From: Phyllostachys edulis
Lineage: Eukaryota; Streptophyta; Magnoliopsida; Poales; Poaceae
NCBI GenBank assembly: GCA_036346405.1
Contig: CM070546.1
Location: 99,144,826-99,208,825 of the forward strand
DNA: 64,000 bases
Direction of reading: 5' to 3'
The notes beneath the pieces are model-generated. The model saw only the letters and a list, made by a program, of their open reading frames with translations. It had not been told where the DNA came from and made no database searches. The position numbers and the translations under genes were made by a program. Positions 33,563 through 45,468 of this stretch are shown one piece after another (the stretch's first letter is position 1; each line of letters opens with the position of its first letter).

Positions 33563-34888
33563 ATGCTTATGGGCTACTTTATTAACTTTTGTCATCTATT
33601 CATTGCGCTAGCTATATCTGTTCTTAATTTCTCACTTCATTAATTGGATCGCAACTTTGCGGGAAGATTCACATGAGATCAAAGCTAAAATTAAACTAGC
33701 TAGACTACAAGCCGATAAAAAAAAACTTAGTAGGGACACTTCTGAAATCATACGAATTCACTTGAACATATGTATTCCGTATCAAATGGCAAGGAAACAT
33801 ATGCAATAGCATAACTATATAAATAAAGCCAACTGGTGATATTCAAGACCTTTTCGTTTTGAGGCAAAAAAAATCGCACAATAATTCTAAAAAAGAAAAA
33901 AAATCCTAGAAATTCACTCATTAATCGATAAAAAGGAGAAATATCTACACCTTTTATTTTGGTGGACCCAAATTATAACGATGCAGATTAATTGTAAATA
34001 GATGGTAGAGTTATATAACAAACACAATTGTATTTTCAATCATAAACATTAGAGTTATATAATAAAGACAATTGTATCGTAATATCTAGCTGCTCAGTTG
34101 CGCGAGTAATTCCGCTAGTTAATTATAATGACAACACTGACTGAATAAATTCCATGCATGGGATATAATTATAAAGATGTCAAAGATGAAGTTACATCAT
34201 GATCAGGTTGATGTTAACAACATATATACACGATTTTCTGTAAAAAAAAGAGCCAGCATGCAGATACAGTCTGAACTAGTACGGTTCCCATCTCCAAAAA
34301 TCTGAAAAATTTAACTTTCTTCATGACAAGAGCTTCACTTGTCCCATTCAGTGAAACTTTTTGTGACCCTAACATTGCTTATGGGCTACTTTATTAACTG
34401 TTGTCATCTATTCCCTTGCGCTAGCTCCATCTGTTCTGAATTTCTCACTTCATTGGATAGCAACTTCGCGGGAAGATTCACATGAGATCAAAACTAAAAT
34501 TAAACTAGCTAGACTACAAGCCGATAAAAAAATAAATAGGGAAATTTCTGAAATTATACGAATAATTTCACTTGAACATATGTATTCCCCATATCAGTAA
34601 TGGCAAGGAAACATATGCAATATCATATTATAATGACAAAACTGACTGAATAAATTTCATGCATCGGATATAATTAATCAAACATGTCAAAGTTGAAGTT
34701 ACATCATGTTGATGTTAACAACATACATGATTTTCTGTAATAAAAAGGAGCCAGCATGAAGATTTTTAGATAATGGATACACAGTCTGAACTAGTACGGT
34801 TCCCATCTCCAAAAATCTGAAAATAATTTAACTTTCTGCATGACAAGAACTTCACTTGTCCCATTCAGTGAAACTTTTGTGACCCTAA
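33563..34888. repeat. Imperfect tandem duplication (about 813 bp + 513 bp)
   Basis: Copy A (33563-34375) starts gcttatgggctactttatta and ends tttgtgaccctaac. Copy B (34376-34888) starts and ends the same way but lacks the middle of copy A (about 33840-34115). The copies abut directly. The differences are substitutions and small indels, so the event is not recent. Confidence 0.85.
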
Positions 34889-35555
34889 ATAAAATACCAA
34901 ATAAAAGCACCTATATGTTCGAAGAATAAGACACATCCCCTCCCATTTGAGCCAGGAATTATGCATTTACATTGCTATAATTCACACTGGACGGGAAACA
35001 AATATCAAAATATAGCACGAATTGATCATTTGCGCCAAACGTTTGGCGTCCAACGCCTGGTGGTATTCTTCCTCGACTTCATTAGAGGGGTCTTGCTTTG
35101 CTTAAATTTTTGTATGTCACGCAGCTCCATGACTTGTACCGAACGTTGCTTTCTTGCTGAATGAATGAAATAGTATGCGCGATTAGGGCTTAACGCCAGT
35201 GTCGCAAGCAATAACAAGAGAGCATAGTGGGATAGCGCTCACCATTTTCAGCTTCCTGGTAAGCTTAATGTAGCCTGCGCTTGGTCGTCTCTAGTCCCAT
35301 ATCAGCTAACTGGATCTTCCTCTTCCCCATCCCTACCTTGGGTTCTGCTGATGCTTGTGCCGGCATCTCCAGTTTCTAGAGTCAAAACATACAGATTAGT
35401 CTTAAAGCCTTAGCCACGGATCATAACAGCTTGGACATCAGTCAGTAGCATGAGGTACAAACTTACATTATTCATATGGCCGGACGGTGGTTTTCTTGCA
35501 ACATCAACAGGAGGTTTTGTTGCAACATCAAAAGGAGGTTTTCTTTCAATAGTAA

Positions 35556-36026
35556 GAGCATCTACAATAGTTTATTTCTTAGCTTGTTACTAAGAAGAGA
35601 GAGAGTACTCAATCTAATAAAAAGAAACAAGTATTCCAATGGATTGTTTCTTAAGCTTGTATCTAAGACTTTAATTGCTAGAAGTGTGCATGATTCTTGA
35701 TGATCAACAATGAGGTACAACTTTGTGGCCTATATGTTTTGACTCATTTATCATATCATCTGCAATAGAAGTCAAGAAGACGGGCTGCACAAGATCCGAT
35801 ATATTTTTGTTGGTAGGCAGTGGGACCCACAAAATGAGTGTTTAGGTAACAACTAAGCTCCTAATAGAGTTTTTTGTTGTTTCTTATGTCTTGGTATTAA
35901 CAATCTGATAGTTTCTTCATGTAGAAACAGTTTCACCTTCTCTCCTCATCCTCTCTCCTCCACATCATCTAAAAGCTGATGTGACAACCTCTTAGTAACA
36001 GCTGAGGTGGATTGTTGTAGATGCTC
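35556..36026. mobile_element. PIF/Harbinger (Tourist-like) MITE in Med26-like exon 7
   Basis: The 471-bp element has TIRs gagcatctacaata and ttgttgtagatgctc, flanked by TSD taa (35553-35555 and 36027-36029). Taking it out with one TSD copy rejoins the frame ...QDPV|IERKPPFDVATKPP... The TSD and TIR type are those of Tourist-like MITEs. Confidence 0.9.
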
Positions 36027-37501
36027 TAACGGGATCTTGAGTCGTTCTAGGTCTCACTTCAACACAGGGTTTCTTTCGAGGAGTTTCTTCAAAGAGTCTC
36101 CTTGGTTCATATTCAGCACCAGAGGGTTGAAGTTTGACGAGTACCCTAGGGGTATTCAGTTGTGACCTTGGCCCATGTGGTTTTTGTAGGTTGGTTTGGC
36201 TCAATGCAGGTTCCTGTCTTGCTGGTAAACCTTGCCTCTTGAGCACAGCATTTTCACCAGTATTGGCCAGTTTATGTGGGCTTGTTTGCCTCATGAGCAA
36301 AGTGTTTCCATCAGCATTGAGCGGTTTCTGTGTCTTTGTCTGCCTCAATGGCGGCTCTTGTGTTGTTGGTAAATCTTGCTTCATTGAAGTTTTTTCATCA
36401 GCATTGGGCAAAGCTTGTGCAGTCTGTTGTTTCCTCACTGGAGCATGGTTTGAAGGGTTGTTCACACCATTATTTTGGATCTTGTTTCCCGAACCACCAT
36501 TGCTGTCAACGCTATTTATCACATCTGTTACAGGGTATGCAATATCAATTATCAGTGTCAAGAAAATGGTTACTTTATAAAGGTAAATTCAGCAGTCAGT
36601 AAATCGCTGTACTCACTTCCGTCATCATCCATTCCATCGAAGAACTTAAGGCCGCGGCGATCAAAGAAACGAATAAATCCGAAAAATGTTAGGTTGTTTG
36701 CAACTTTGCATGTGTTCAAAAGCAAGTATACTCATGGAGCAATCAGCCAATGATAAGCCGTATTGCCAAGCAATAAGGAAGCTATATCATCACCTCAGAC
36801 ATGCTGAAAAGCAGTAGCCTGGGCCACAAAGAATGCTCCTACATCCATAGGTGGAGTCATAAGCCGATCTTCATCTTCGACAGCAGGTGGATTCGAAGAA
36901 TCCGGAGTTGTATCTGATTACAATTTACAGTAGCACATTTAGCTAAGCTGAATACTGATTTAGAAAGTGATCAAGTAAGATCATAGAAGAACACTCACCT
37001 GAATTATGTGCAATTGTAGCATTAGTAGCACTGACCCACTCACAAACCGTAGCTCTCCAACTTCTGAAACACAGCAAATATGCAAACAGCTCCAGGTGTT
37101 AGCAGTCCTCTCCCTAATTGGGAAGTTAGTTCAATAGACAGCACACTACAGCAGTAGCAACGGACTTACCTGACGAGATCGCGCACGAGTTGGCGAATTT
37201 CCGGTGACCTGTGATTCCTCAACGCAGTAACAACACCTCCAATCTCAGTACTCTGCAAGAAATTCACGCCGCCAAAGATGAAGAAACCAAACAGCTGCAA
37301 CAGTGAAAGCTCGTCTAGAATTCTAGATCGATCACTGTGTCTAAAGTCGCCTCATCAGTCATTACCTTGAGCTTCTCCACAGACAGATGCATGCGCTGCA
37401 GCCTCCTCAGCGACTTGAACAAGATGCCGGCGGACTGCAACAATCGCAGAAACGCAGGCATTCATCGGAGATCAATGCCAAGAACATCGCGATCGATGCA
37501 A

Positions 37502-37522
37502 GTTTTTTTTTTTTTTTTTTTT
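37502..37522. repeat. Poly(T) tract (poly-A on the gene strand) in Med26-like intron 1
   Basis: A run of about 20 T on the plus strand, 30 bp inside the exon 1 donor. Confidence 0.9.
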
Positions 37523-38890
37523 GAGAAAAAAGCATTGGAAACAAGATGAATGACCTGCTTCTGGTAGTTGACGAGTATCTCCTTTATCCGGAGCACCTCG
37601 TTAATCTCCTGGGTATCCTCATCAATCTGATCCGCCAGCCACTGGATCATGTGCGCCTCGAACGGGAGGTATTCCTCGTCGTCGGCGGCGTTGCCATTGT
37701 CATGGCCATGGGCATGGCCGTCGTTGCTCGCCACGGCGCGGCGCAGACGCTCGACGTCATTATCGTCGTCCTCAGCATCCCCAGGTGTGCCGTTGCAGCT
37801 AGCCACCTTGCTGTGCTTATCGGACGGAGCGCGTTCTGCGCTGCCGTGGTCCTCCACGGCAGCAGCTTTGCCGGGGCTGGAGGGCGATGGCACCCGTGCG
37901 GCGATGGTCGCCGTGCTGTAGAGTCTTTCGGCGATGCCGTCGCGGCGGAGGCGGAACTCCTGCGACGATTCGTCGGCGGACACGAGGATGGCATGGTCGA
38001 TCACGTCGTAGATTTCGGCGCCCCGGAAATGCTCGCGCCACTTCTCCAGCCCGTCGGTCATGCTGCCGTCCGGTGAAATCCTTGCCATGATTGGTCTCCG
38101 ATGCCCGATTCCGTCGTCCCTAACGGATCCGATTACTTCCGAGTCCGACCACCACAAAACGTAAAAATCACTACTTTTCTATCCTTGCTCTTCGTTTCAA
38201 TTTTTTGCTAGAAATCTAATCCTGAAAAATCAAGATCCTGATTATCGATCCTACCGAATCAAGAAACCGGAGCGAGCAAGCTACAAGAACAGCCAAGAGC
38301 TCTTGAGTCTTGACTCGTTTTTTCCACAAAAAAAAAGGAACATCGAAGAGAGAAGATCAGCAGCACGTAGAACTCTCCCGTTTCCTGACAATCACAACCT
38401 AGCTCCCTAACGCAGCTAATCATGATGCTAACAACAAGATCATCTCTCTCTAGTCTCTACATCTTCCCCCACATGTTAACAACACTGTCTCTCACCTTTT
38501 CTCTCTCTTCTTTTCCTGGCCGCGCTGCCCTCGCTCCAGAGTCCAAACTCCAAACCAGAAAGGAAACCGAACGAGGAGGAAGAAGACGAAGGCAAAAAGG
38601 AAGGGGAGCAAAAGAATACCAGCCGTGGATAGCGAGTTAGCGACACACTTGACGGCGACCAAACAGCCACACGGCAACCACTGACGACATTCTCACTCGC
38701 TAATCTCATCCGGCCAGGGCCAAACAACAGTCGCATGCATCATCCATATCCATGGGCTTCTCGACCGGAGACTTCGGAGGTTTTGCTTTAGAGTAGAATA
38801 ATGGGAAGGAATTGCAGATTGCAGGATACAGGAGAGATCGAGATGTGACGGCGCGGCTGGGTGTGATTGTGTTGACACCTACATCTGGGC

Positions 38891-38896
38891 TTTATA
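38891..38896 (-). promoter_or_regulatory. TATA box for the Med26-like gene
   Basis: The minus strand reads gaatataaagc here, with a C/T-rich region downstream, about 800 bp before the ATG. Such a long leader probably contains an intron, which was not resolved. Confidence 0.5.
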
Positions 38897-38899
38897 TTC

Positions 38900-39404
38900 T
38901 CTGCTCAGAGTGGCAGGGATTTATTGTTCTATTATTGACGCCGGCTCCGGTTTTACTTCCATGTTTGTGATAAGCCAATTGTTTGCCATGGGTTTAGGGA
39001 TATTGCACTTTGGCCCCTGCTGTTCTTTCTATTGGCTACGACTGCACTGTTGCGCCTATACTTCATGGTTAAGTCCCAACTATTTTTTAATAATTGTTTG
39101 ATAGGAGCATTGTAATTTTAAGAATTTTGTATTACTTGTTATAAGAATTTGACATGGGCAGTCCCAACATCTATGCATGCAAACATCGAAGAGAGAACAT
39201 ATGTTCAGAAAGTGACGTGGACGCGCAGGTACTCCGACTAGGAAGTGGCATCATATATCAGCAGCCAGGTAATTGGATGTCCTGACGCTCTCCTGGCAGC
39301 CATGCTTCTTAAACTTGCATGGGCTCGATGAAATTGCCCATGGTTGCTGTCTCATCCTCCTCATGCTGCGTGGACGACCACCAAAAAGTGGCTAAGGGAC
39401 TATG

Positions 39405-39498
<94 letters not shown>

Positions 39499-40173
39499 TT
39501 TTAAAGGCATAAGTAGCCACCGCTTTGAGACTTTATAGAGAAGAGATTAGGAATGGAATGGTAGGACGTGCACAGGGCGCAAGGTAGGAGAACTTGACCA
39601 AAGATGAACACAATTATACGCACAAAGGTGAAATGAATGGCGAGAAGCAATGGATAACATCTTGACAAAATGACAAATCAACAATAAGTCATAACATACA
39701 TGTCACACATTTTATACATCTATTTTTGTAAATCATCAATCATACATATCAATAGCCCATGGTTCACCAAGCAAGTTTCCACTATCAATAGTAGACAATA
39801 CTTGACACTTCTGAATAAGTACATCATAACTCATAACAATATAACATATCAACATCCCATACATATCAACAACCCAATAAGTCATAACATATCAACAACC
39901 CATACATATCAACAGCAGAGACAACACTTGACACTTCTGAATAAGTCATAAGTCATAACAATATAACATATCAACAGACAACAGCCCAATACTTCAATAG
40001 CAGACATCACTTACACTTCTGAATTCACTCATTCAGCAATCAGCAAATAGCCCAATACTTCATTGCATTCATTTATATTTATGATTTCTCTACTTCTCTC
40101 TACATGTATGTATTACACATTTACACTTCTCTGCGATGATGCACTTCTCTTCATGCATGTATGTATTACATAT
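38900..40173. other. Intergenic spacer with long (TA)n
   Basis: A (TA)n microsatellite occupies 39408-39494. From 39680 to 40060 there are irregular repeats of aacatatcaacaacccatac. No gene was seen. Confidence 0.6.
39408..39494. repeat. (TA)n microsatellite, about 43 units
   Basis: Uninterrupted TA run. Confidence 0.95.
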
Positions 40174-40255
40174 TTAGCATCTGGGCTCTGGCCAATAGGC
40201 ATCACCATTAGCATCAACCAACAACCAGACAACATCAAGAAGACAAGAAGGGGAC

Positions 40256-40693
40256 TTACGCGTTAGTGGGAGAGCCGGAGATGTTGGAGGTGCGAGGGAG
40301 GTCCGAGGTGGCGCAGCGAGCCGACGGCGAGAGGAGGAGGAGCCGGAGCGGGTAGGGAAGAGGAGCCAGGCCAGCCAAGACAAATGAGGAGGATGTGAGC
40401 TTGATCCGGTGGCACAGGGAGGAGGGAGCTTGATCCAGAGGTGCAGGAGCTAGCGGCGAGAGGGAGGAGGAGCTCGGTTCACATGAATACCAACAACACA
40501 AACCAATAGGTGATAGATCTGTCTTACCTCGACATCGCCGGTGGAGAGGTAGCCGGTCAGCAGATGCTTGGGGAGGAGGAAGAGGGAAGGCAAGATCACC
40601 AGTGGTTGTGGCACGAGCGGCGGCGTCGAGGTCGGGGGCACTCGGGTGGGGAGGGGAACAGACGAGATTAAGGGCGCTAGGGAGTGACGACAT
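40256..40693 (-). CDS. Hypothetical GC-rich ORF
   Basis: An open frame of 145 codons on the minus strand starts MSSLPSALNLVCSPPHPS. It is rich in Ser, Pro and Leu with no known domain. It begins 45 bp inside a CACTA-type subterminal hairpin. A gtaaga donor-like site follows HRRCR, so it may be a first exon. Coding status is uncertain. Confidence 0.25.
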   Translation of the reverse strand: MSSLPSALNLVCSPPHPSAPDLDAAARATTTGDLAFPLPPPQASADRLPLHRRCRGKTDLSPIGLCCWYSCEPSSSSLSPLAPAPLDQAPSSLCHRIKLTSSSFVLAGLAPLPYPLRLLLLSPSARCATSDLPRTSNISGSPTNA

Positions 40694-40805
40694 GAGTTAG
40701 GGCACAAAACCTAGCGGGCTCCTAATTATAAAGACATATCACAGACGGTTCTATTATGGAACCGTCTGTGATATGGTTGTTCTCAAGTTCTATGTTTTGA
40801 GCGCG

Positions 40806-40807
<2 letters not shown>

Positions 40808-40845
<38 letters not shown>

Positions 40846-40846
40846 T
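40808..40846. repeat. (CA)n(TA)n microsatellite
   Basis: A run of CA dinucleotides passes into TA dinucleotides. Confidence 0.9.
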
Positions 40847-41073
40847 CTCGTGTATACATTTACATGATATGAAGAAATTACATGTTTATATGTCAATTTT
40901 GTCATTGAAATACTGCTGAAAATTTGCTTTAACTATGATCGATACATATATCACACAAATCAGATATAATAAATTTGTTAACCACTAAACTGTCGACTGT
41001 GATAATTAAATAGTTAATTCAACATATAATATAGTAACTTCACCTCCAAACTATATTTTTTTCATTTTGGAAT

Positions 41074-41742
41074 TTACATATGGCCAAACAGCATGGCCAG
41101 TCGCTTGTACAAAGATTTAAAAAAGTAGAAACCTAAATAAACAAATTTTTTCAAGTGGCGGAGGTAGGCTGCTATCTCCGTCTTCAAAACTTCGTAGGCG
41201 GCGGCGGCGGCATCGGCATCGGACAGTTCGTGATCAGCGAACAAAGCTCGAAATGCATCCATCCACTGACGTGCTCGTTCGAGTGTCTCCCAAAGACCCT
41301 TGGACTGTTGAATCAAGAAGAATTGAGCTCATAGGCTCTCTTCCCTAGCTTGAGGGGTCTCGGCATGGTCGGCTTGGTCGCCCGCTGCCTCGATTAAACA
41401 GTCCAAGTCACGGCAAGCCTCCTGGAGATGTGCAACGTCATTGTGGAGGACCACGTCGATGACGTGATAAACTCGCCGGAAGTGGAAGATCACTCGGAAG
41501 ACGCGGCGGAGGAGGATGTCAAGACGGCGGAAGGTGGTCGTCACCTGCTCTGGAAAATCCTTGGATAGAGGAGTGAAGACACTATTGAAATAGTATTCTT
41601 CCGCAACATCTGCCAACGTACGATCGGAGAGTTGCTTGTACAATATGGCCAGGTAGGCCATCAATGCTAGCGACAAGGAAACAGAAGAGGGGGCCATTTC
41701 TGCTTTTTTAGAAGTAGTAGAGTTATATGTGGGGATGATCGT
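41074..41742 (-). pseudogene. Unknown helical protein in CACTA element, with in-frame TGA
   Basis: One minus-strand frame encodes MAPSSVSLSLALMAYLAILYKQLSDRTL, LTKDFPEQ-like and RRLDILLRRVFRVIFHFRR regions and AREESL. A TGA at 41329-41331 follows, and the same frame continues AQFFLIQQSKGLWETLERARQW to LAMLFGHM. About 220 residues in total from this Met (an upstream in-frame Met exists at 41850). It is predicted to be mostly helical with basic arginine-rich stretches. I do not recognise a family. It sits just inside the CACTA terminus, in the position of a captured or element-encoded gene. Confidence 0.4.
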
Positions 41743-42232
41743 CTTCGATGGCGGATGATCCATTTTATAAAACAAGAAATAAATTCGGCACATGAGATGA
41801 AGAGACACATCGGGGAGCCAAAGCGGCATTGATGCAACGAAGAAACTCACTGGAGCTGAAGCGACATTATCTCAGACGGTTATAATTAAAAACTGTCTAT
41901 GAAGTCTACAATTATTATAAACAGTTCTAAACACGAACCATCTGTGATATTTCACAGACGGTTTTTAATATGAACCGTCTGTGAAGTCTACAATTATCAC
42001 AGACGGTTCGTGTTTAGAACTGTCTGTGATTGTGTTTAATATAGACGGTTTCGATCAACCGTCTGTGATCAGGCGTCTAGTATTAACATTTTTTTGTAGT
42101 AGTGCTTTCTCGCTTCTCTCTGTATACACATTCAGTATATACTGGCGCCAACCGGGTAGCTAGGCATAAAAAATGACCTACCTAGTCTTTGTTCATCTCC
42201 ACACATACATCACCCTCGGTACCACCTCTATG

Positions 42233-42405
42233 CAGGGATGGAGCCAGAAAATTTTTACCCAGGGAGCCATATGGTGAGAACTAAATATCGAGATGTGCAA
42301 CGTATAAATATTTTGCTATTCTACATAAGTAAACTAAGAACCATATAAAGAACTTCATTAACCATGAGGGATTATGGCTCCCACTAGTCCCTGTCTCCAT
42401 CCATG
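42233..42405. mobile_element. hAT MITE, 173 bp
   Basis: The TIRs are cagggatggagccag and, from the right end, catggatggagacag. The TSD cctctatg (8 bp) is at 42225-42232 and 42406-42413. Confidence 0.85.
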
Positions 42406-42413
42406 CCTCTATG

Positions 42414-43015
42414 GCATAGCATATATGACATTGCCACCCTAATTTGTCGATAGACAACCATGTCCTTCTCAAAACGGTCTTTACCTAGAAGGACAAGCAT
42501 CCACTAATGTTACACAAACCTATCAAATACAGCAAAAGTGAATTTACAGAGGTGGAAAATGCAATAATTTTCTTATGGGACATTTTTCCAGAATTAATTT
42601 ATAGTGACTCTGGGGGTCTATGCAATTTCACATCGATTTAGTGTACTGGTGCTTATCTTTCCACCTGTGTTCCTACTCCCTGTAAAATTAGAAACATTTA
42701 TTTGTGAGTTCTAATTATACGTTACCGGTCCATCAAATTTATTCAAACGAACATAATTGTATGCTGTGTAGCTACATATTCCCAAAGCACGTATATATGG
42801 TTCATGCATGTATCCAAACCGGCTGCCCTGTCCATGTTAATTATTCTCGCGCTTCGTTTTTCAGAGAGACAGAGAGAGAGAGAGTATTCTTGTGACTGGA
42901 GGATGGTGTGATAAGTCGATGGTTTCGTGCGTCTGGTGGAATCCTACATAGCATGATGTGGCTTGTTGTGTGTAGGAGCTTTACCATCCATTGCATGCAT
43001 ATCGATCGTAAAGAA
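42414..43015. other. Spacer, no gene seen
   Basis: AT-rich, with a short (GA)n run at 42868-42885. Confidence 0.5.
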
Positions 43016-43897
43016 GGGGAAAATGTAGGGGTAATTGACTAAGTGACATCGTGTTGGGATGTAATCGGGGGAATGACACTCCGTTCGTGATGCACTGAAA
43101 AATAACATCGCGAACACAAAAAATTATGCCGAATGACATCGCTGTCAGTTACTTCTGTTTGCAGAATTTTTTAAATATAGAAACTTAGCTCAACAAATTA
43201 TCAATTTTTTTGTGGAGCCTCCCGACACAGTTTAATTGCTTGTGTATTTTTTTTAAAAAAATTTATACGTTCTAATTTTGTCTCTAAAATTCATTTAAGT
43301 ATACTGTTTGTAGGAATTTTCTAATATAGAAAATGAGGTCAAAACAATATGAAAAAAAAAAAATTCAGGCTCCTTACATAGTGTAATTGATTGTGTAATT
43401 TTTTTTCATATTTTTACAAAATTAATTAATGCAATTTCATAATGTCCACCACGTAAGGAGTCTAATATTTCATAATGTAAGGACATTATGAAATTGCATT
43501 CATTAATTTTTTAAAATTCTAGAAAAATTACACAATTAATTCCATCAGATAAGGAGCATGAAAAAATTCATAATGTTTGGACCTCATTTTCTATATCAAA
43601 AAATTCCTACAAATGGTATACTTAAATGAATTTTAGAGACAAAATCAGAACATATAAAATTTTGAAAAAATTGACAAGAAATTAAAATGTGTAGGGAGGC
43701 TCTACAAAAAATTGATAATTTTGTGAGCTCAGTTTCTATATTTAAAAAATTCTGCAAATGGAAGTAACTGACGGCAATGTCATTCGACATAATTTTTGGT
43801 GTTCGCGATGTTATTTTTCAGTGCGTCATGAACGGACTGTCGTTCCTCTGATTACGTCCCAACGCGATGTCAATTAGCTAATTTTCCCAAAAATGTA
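43016..43897. mobile_element. Long hairpin element, about 880 bp
   Basis: The two halves are inverted copies over nearly their whole length. Outer words include gtgacatcgtgttgggatgtaatc and atgtcattcgacataattttt in matching inverse positions. Inner words include gtggagcctcccgacacag and tctaaaattcatttaagtat. The inner module is related to 14745-15115 and to the TIRs of the MULE at 50.4-56.1 kb. No coding sequence or clear TSD was found. Confidence 0.8.
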
Positions 43898-44144
43898 ATG
43901 CTAACTGCAGCCAGCCGTAGCACACGACCTACAGCTGGTGGAAACAACTGGGTATTGTTCGTGCATTTGTTCGTCTTGTTAATCAGTACATTTACAACAG
44001 TTTTCTTGTTAACAATGTACTCACACACTTAATATAATGGTGCGTGAAGTATTTCAAAAATATAGTAGATGTTACCACTCCATTTGAGTAATTATTAACA
44101 AATCGAAGTGGGTTCCAACTGTAAATTTAAGATGATATTGATGG
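43898..44144. other. Spacer
   Basis: AT-rich sequence, nothing recognised. Confidence 0.5.
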
Positions 44145-44152
44145 TCTATGAG

Positions 44153-45294
44153 CAGGGGCGAATCCACCGTGAGTGCTAGTGGGTGCTCGAGCACCCTCTC
44201 CCCCCACCGGACCCCTAGACCTAGTACCCACTAAGCAACGGCCACCGGCGACTGCAAGTCTGCGAGTCGGACTGTTGGAGGTTGAAGACAGGTGCGGGCG
44301 TGTGGCGAATTGCGTCTCAGTCTGGACGAGTCTCCCTCGGAGGCATGTGGGGCTTAATGCCCAGTCCGTTAGTCGGCTGTCGGGCCAAATACCAAAGTCT
44401 TCACTACTATTCACTGCCTCACTCTCTTAGTCAGAGTGCCAAACGCTCAAAGCCTCAAACCCCAGAATCCCAATTCCCAGATCCAGATTGGAGAAATCGA
44501 GAGACAAAGAGACTCACTGAGACTGAGGCCTAAGGGGGAGGCGGTCGGCGGCCGGCGTGAAGGGGGAGGCTGGAGGCGGTCGGCGTCACTCGGCGATGGC
44601 CCGGCACGTCTCGGCGACTCGGTGTCAGCAGCCCGGCGCAGAGCCACAGAGGGGGACTAGGGGAGCCACCGAGCCGGGGTCTGGGATGACTTGTGCAGGC
44701 GGCGAGCGCTACGCGGGGGGACCGCTGGACTGCTAGAGCCTGGACCTAGAGGGCAACTGGGCTTCTAGGCAAGGCTTTGTGAGGGCGTGAGGCAGAGAGC
44801 TAGAGAGTAAGTGAGTGATTGTGAGTTTGTTTCTCTCCCAAAAAATTCCCCATTTTGCTTTTGTTGCAAGATTGATTGAGGCAGTGAGGCACTTGACTAA
44901 TTTACTTGAGTCTTGAAGATAGATGAATGATGAATTGATTATTGATGCAAATGTTTAATTGGTGATTGACTGGTTGTTTACTTTGTGATTGATTATTGAT
45001 GCAAATGTTTTAATGTTTATGAATATTCACAATTTAATATTACATCACTAAATGTGATATTTCTTATCTATAGATCGGTACTCACATATTTATGGACATT
45101 TGGGGGGCAAATTATCCATTAGCGAGGTACTAAATTTATTGTATTGTACATTTCAATTTGTTTTCTTTCTATTTATGTATGAATTTGATATTCCAATGGC
45201 AAAAGACAAGTAGATGTAGCTTTGGTACGTTCATGTTGTGCTATACCCTCAACAGTAGAGCTTCCCCTCTGTTTTCATTCTAGATTCGCCACTA
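44153..45294. mobile_element. hAT element with GC-rich interior, 1,142 bp
   Basis: It starts caggggcgaatcc and ends gattcgccacta (reverse complement tagtggcgaatc). The 8-bp TSD tctatgag is at 44145-44152 and 45295-45302. The interior (44170-44780) is GC-rich with overlapping open frames that match nothing I recognise. There is no hAT transposase. Confidence 0.9.
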
Positions 45295-45468
45295 TCTATG
45301 AGTTCATTTCCATGCCATCAACCTTCTAAGGCACTCCAATAAGAGATATACTAGATGGAAAGAATTTGTACATATGTGATGCAAATTAATTTGCATCGAA
45401 GGCATGCATCTCTAGCTGTCTCTCAGTATGACATGGCACTAAGGTTTGAAACACATGTTGTCCCCCTA

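Larger units (their letters stand above)
35026..38088 (-). pseudogene. Mediator subunit 26-like (TFIIS N-terminal domain) gene with three lesions
   Basis: Med26-type proteins link Mediator to RNA polymerase II elongation factors in the nucleus. Nine exons on the minus strand: 38088-37555, 37434-37366, 37252-37170, 37063-36999, 36913-36794, 36644-36617, 36524-35467, 35375-35243 and 35156-35026, all with GT-AG ends. Exon 1 has WREHFRGAEIYDVIDHAILVS, FRLRRDGIAERLY and EINEVLRIKEILVNYQKQ. Exons 2-4 complete the TFIIS-N fold (LFKSLRRLQRMHLSVEKLK, STEIGGVVTALRNHRSPEIR). Exon 6 gives FFDGMDDDG. Exon 9 holds the conserved tail RKQRSVQVMELRD. Lesions: TGA at 36795-36797 by a one-base shift in exon 5, a MITE in exon 7, and TAA at 35265-35267 in exon 8. 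Exon 1 alone is intact. Confidence 0.85.
40174..42105 (-). mobile_element. CACTA-type element, one end identified, with internal ORFs
   Basis: Read on the minus strand, the end at 42105 starts cactactacaaaaaaatg, a CACTA terminus. It is followed within 230 bp by at least six direct and inverted copies of cacagacggtt, the subterminal repeats. A further hairpin of the same motif lies at 40738-40772. The opposite TIR was not found, so the left limit is arbitrary. No transposase (TNPD/TNPA-like) was seen, so the element is non-autonomous. Confidence 0.65.

Noticed and set aside
37546..38076. 176-codon plus-strand frame
   Set aside because: It is antisense to exon 1 of the Med26-like gene.
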